Source: an uncultured Granulosicoccus sp. (GTDB lineage Bacteria > Pseudomonadota > Gammaproteobacteria > Granulosicoccales > Granulosicoccaceae). From it: 64,000 bases of DNA. The DNA is taken from the NCBI GenBank assembly GCA_947495035.1, contig CANLXI010000001.1:124001-188000 (forward strand), in the 5' to 3' direction. The notes beneath the pieces are model-generated. The model did not search any database. It saw only the letters and a list, made by a program, of their open reading frames with translations, and was not told the DNA's origin. The position numbers and the translations under genes were made by a program. Shown here piece after piece: positions 63,104 through 64,000 of the stretch. The number at the start of each line of letters is the position of its first letter. Position 1 is the first letter of the stretch.

Positions 63104-64000
63104 TCAGGCAACCGTGGAGAAGACGGTTCCCGGTCGTGCCTTGATATCCAGGGTCAGAAATTCCAGGCCTGCCTGGAAGGTATCGCCGCCATTACCGGGC
63201 TTGCAATACCGAACCTGACAGATGGCTGTCAGGAGACTGGTTTCCAAAAGCACCTTTGCATTGCCTGTCAGTGCCTGCGCGCAGCCAATGGCACAGCCCG
63301 CCAGGGACAGGTCCTGCAGATTGCCGGTTATGGCAATATCCTTCGGCCAGCGTGTCCAGAGCGTTACCGTATCCCTGACATCGTGACGGTAGATGCGCCG
63401 AAGTTCGTCGGACAGGGATTGTGGCAGTTCTTCCATTGGCAGCGATGGAGCCGCACAGCGCAGACAGTATTTGGTGGCTCCGTAGGGCTGACGTCCAAGC
63501 GTGGCATTGGCTCGGGTGGCGCCACAGAACTGGCAGTGAGGTCGGGCGGGCAGGCTGCTGAATGTCGTTGCAGCCCGGTCTTCGTCGGTGTGCTGTCGCT
63601 GTCCGTTCGTCTGCCGGTAATGCGCCTTGCCCGAGTCTCCGGTTGGGCGGTTCGGCGAGTCATGCGGAGAGCTCGCTCGTGATTCCCGGGAGGTTTCATC
63701 GGTGGATTCGCGTGATTCGCGTGATTCGTGTGATTCGTGTGATTCGTGTGATTCGTGCGAAGCCTTGTTCGCGGAACCGCGCGACGCATCTTCCGTCGTG
63801 TGCGAGCCGGGCCGCTCCGCTGCCTGTGGGCGCGGAGTGCCGCCTGCGTTCTCCGAGGACGGTCGAGTGCCGGCAGCCGCTGGTGCGGACTGAGCTGCGG
63901 CCCGTCTGGCCATATCGCGCAGCTGCTCATCGTAGCGGGCACGGCGTTCCGGATCGCACAGAGTGTCGGCCGCCAGATTCAGCAACTGGGCCAGTGACGG
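63104..64000 (-). CDS. J-domain / zinc-ribbon / PilZ-like fusion protein (partial, N-terminus outside)
   Basis: The frame runs in from the right window edge; 298 residues are visible. The first ~20 (LNLAADTLCDPERRARYDEQL) match the last helix of a DnaJ J-domain. A ~100-residue disordered stretch follows, rich in Ala, Ser, Glu, His and Arg, with consecutive His-Glu-Ser and Arg-Glu-Ser triplets. Next a CQFCG and CLRCA pair looks like a zinc ribbon. The C-terminal ~100 residues (WPKDIAITGNLQDLSLAGCAIG, QAGLEFLTLD) resemble a PilZ-type beta-barrel. The canonical RxxxR cyclic-di-GMP motif is not obvious. The combination suggests a chaperone-adaptor tied to envelope or motility signalling; no function is known to me. 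Confidence 0.65.
   Translation of the reverse strand, partial: PSLAQLLNLAADTLCDPERRARYDEQLRDMARRAAAQSAPAAAGTRPSSENAGGTPRPQAAERPGSHTTEDASRGSANKASHESHESHESHESRESRESTDETSRESRASSPHDSPNRPTGDSGKAHYRQTNGQRQHTDEDRAATTFSSLPARPHCQFCGATRANATLGRQPYGATKYCLRCAAPSLPMEELPQSLSDELRRIYRHDVRDTVTLWTRWPKDIAITGNLQDLSLAGCAIGCAQALTGNAKVLLETSLLTAICQVRYCKPGNGGDTFQAGLEFLTLDIKARPGTVFSTVA
63705..63758. repeat. Six tandem copies of a 9-bp unit inside a coding region
   Basis: GATTCGYGT is repeated six times with C/T variation at position 7 and a final-base change in the last copy. On the minus strand it encodes the HES/RES triplets in the disordered linker of the J-domain fusion. Copy number changes would keep the reading frame. 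Confidence 0.9.

Overview
The window reads as a chromosomal segment of a marine heterotrophic gammaproteobacterium. GC content is moderately high, there is one ABC, TRAP or RND transporter after another, and many secreted enzymes act on algal or organic-phosphorus substrates. One secreted hydrolase has a C-terminal tail resembling the GlyGly-CTERM sorting signal, which is known mainly from gammaproteobacteria. An algae-associated lineage such as Granulosicoccus would fit, but that is a guess. I found no rRNA, tRNA, CRISPR, phage or recognisable transposase genes. Forty-eight protein genes are supported; those at both edges are cut by the window.

Layout. (1) 1-11150 is a sugar-acid catabolic island. 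It has an ABC sugar importer with an SDR dehydrogenase gene embedded in the operon, an SMP-30-type lactonase, a GntR/FCD regulator, a formylglycine-generating enzyme, a leaderless sulfatase, and an aldehyde dehydrogenase-DgoK-DgoA operon. These parts suggest import of a sulfated (galactose-type) sugar, desulfation in the cytoplasm, oxidation, and cleavage of 2-keto-3-deoxy-6-phosphogalactonate to pyruvate and glyceraldehyde-3-phosphate. (2) 11484-19089 is a second sugar island: LacI regulator, complete ABC importer and an intracellular GHL6/GH151-like glycosidase. A 209-bp inverted-repeat element abuts the lacI 3' end. (3) 19165-24640 is a LysR-controlled two-subunit NAD-dependent formate dehydrogenase with a fused diaphorase subunit. 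(4) 24786-28606 holds two secreted proteins, a BNR_4/ulvan-lyase-like propeller and a multidomain protein with a duplicated Cys repeat and a carbohydrate-binding module.

(5) 28687-41073, all on the minus strand: sucCD, an SDR, a glycosyltransferase, a DctPQM-type TRAP transporter and an RND efflux pump with its adaptor. (6) 41226-48027, plus strand: tandem PhoA-type alkaline phosphatases, an unknown exported protein, and a large alpha/beta hydrolase with a novel N-terminal region. (7) 48156-56544, minus strand: a DoeA-like ectoine hydrolase downstream of a Pot-like ABC importer whose PotB-type permease carries a periplasmic insertion of about 250 residues, and further upstream a hybrid histidine kinase. 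(8) 56755-64000: a small charged protein, an SLC13/TrkA-C transporter, an orphan 190-aa protein, a RidA protein, an ExeM-type extracellular nuclease with a candidate Pho box, and the C-terminal part of a J-domain/zinc-ribbon/PilZ-like fusion.

The most unusual items are the leaderless sulfatase plus maturase cluster, the DoeA/PotABCD arrangement with its enlarged permease, the J-domain/PilZ-like fusion, the duplicated-repeat CBM protein and the inverted-repeat element. Several perfect hairpins lie at gene ends and inside ABC operons just after substrate-binding protein genes, where they probably set unequal expression. Family names come from remembered motifs and domain order, not from database searches.
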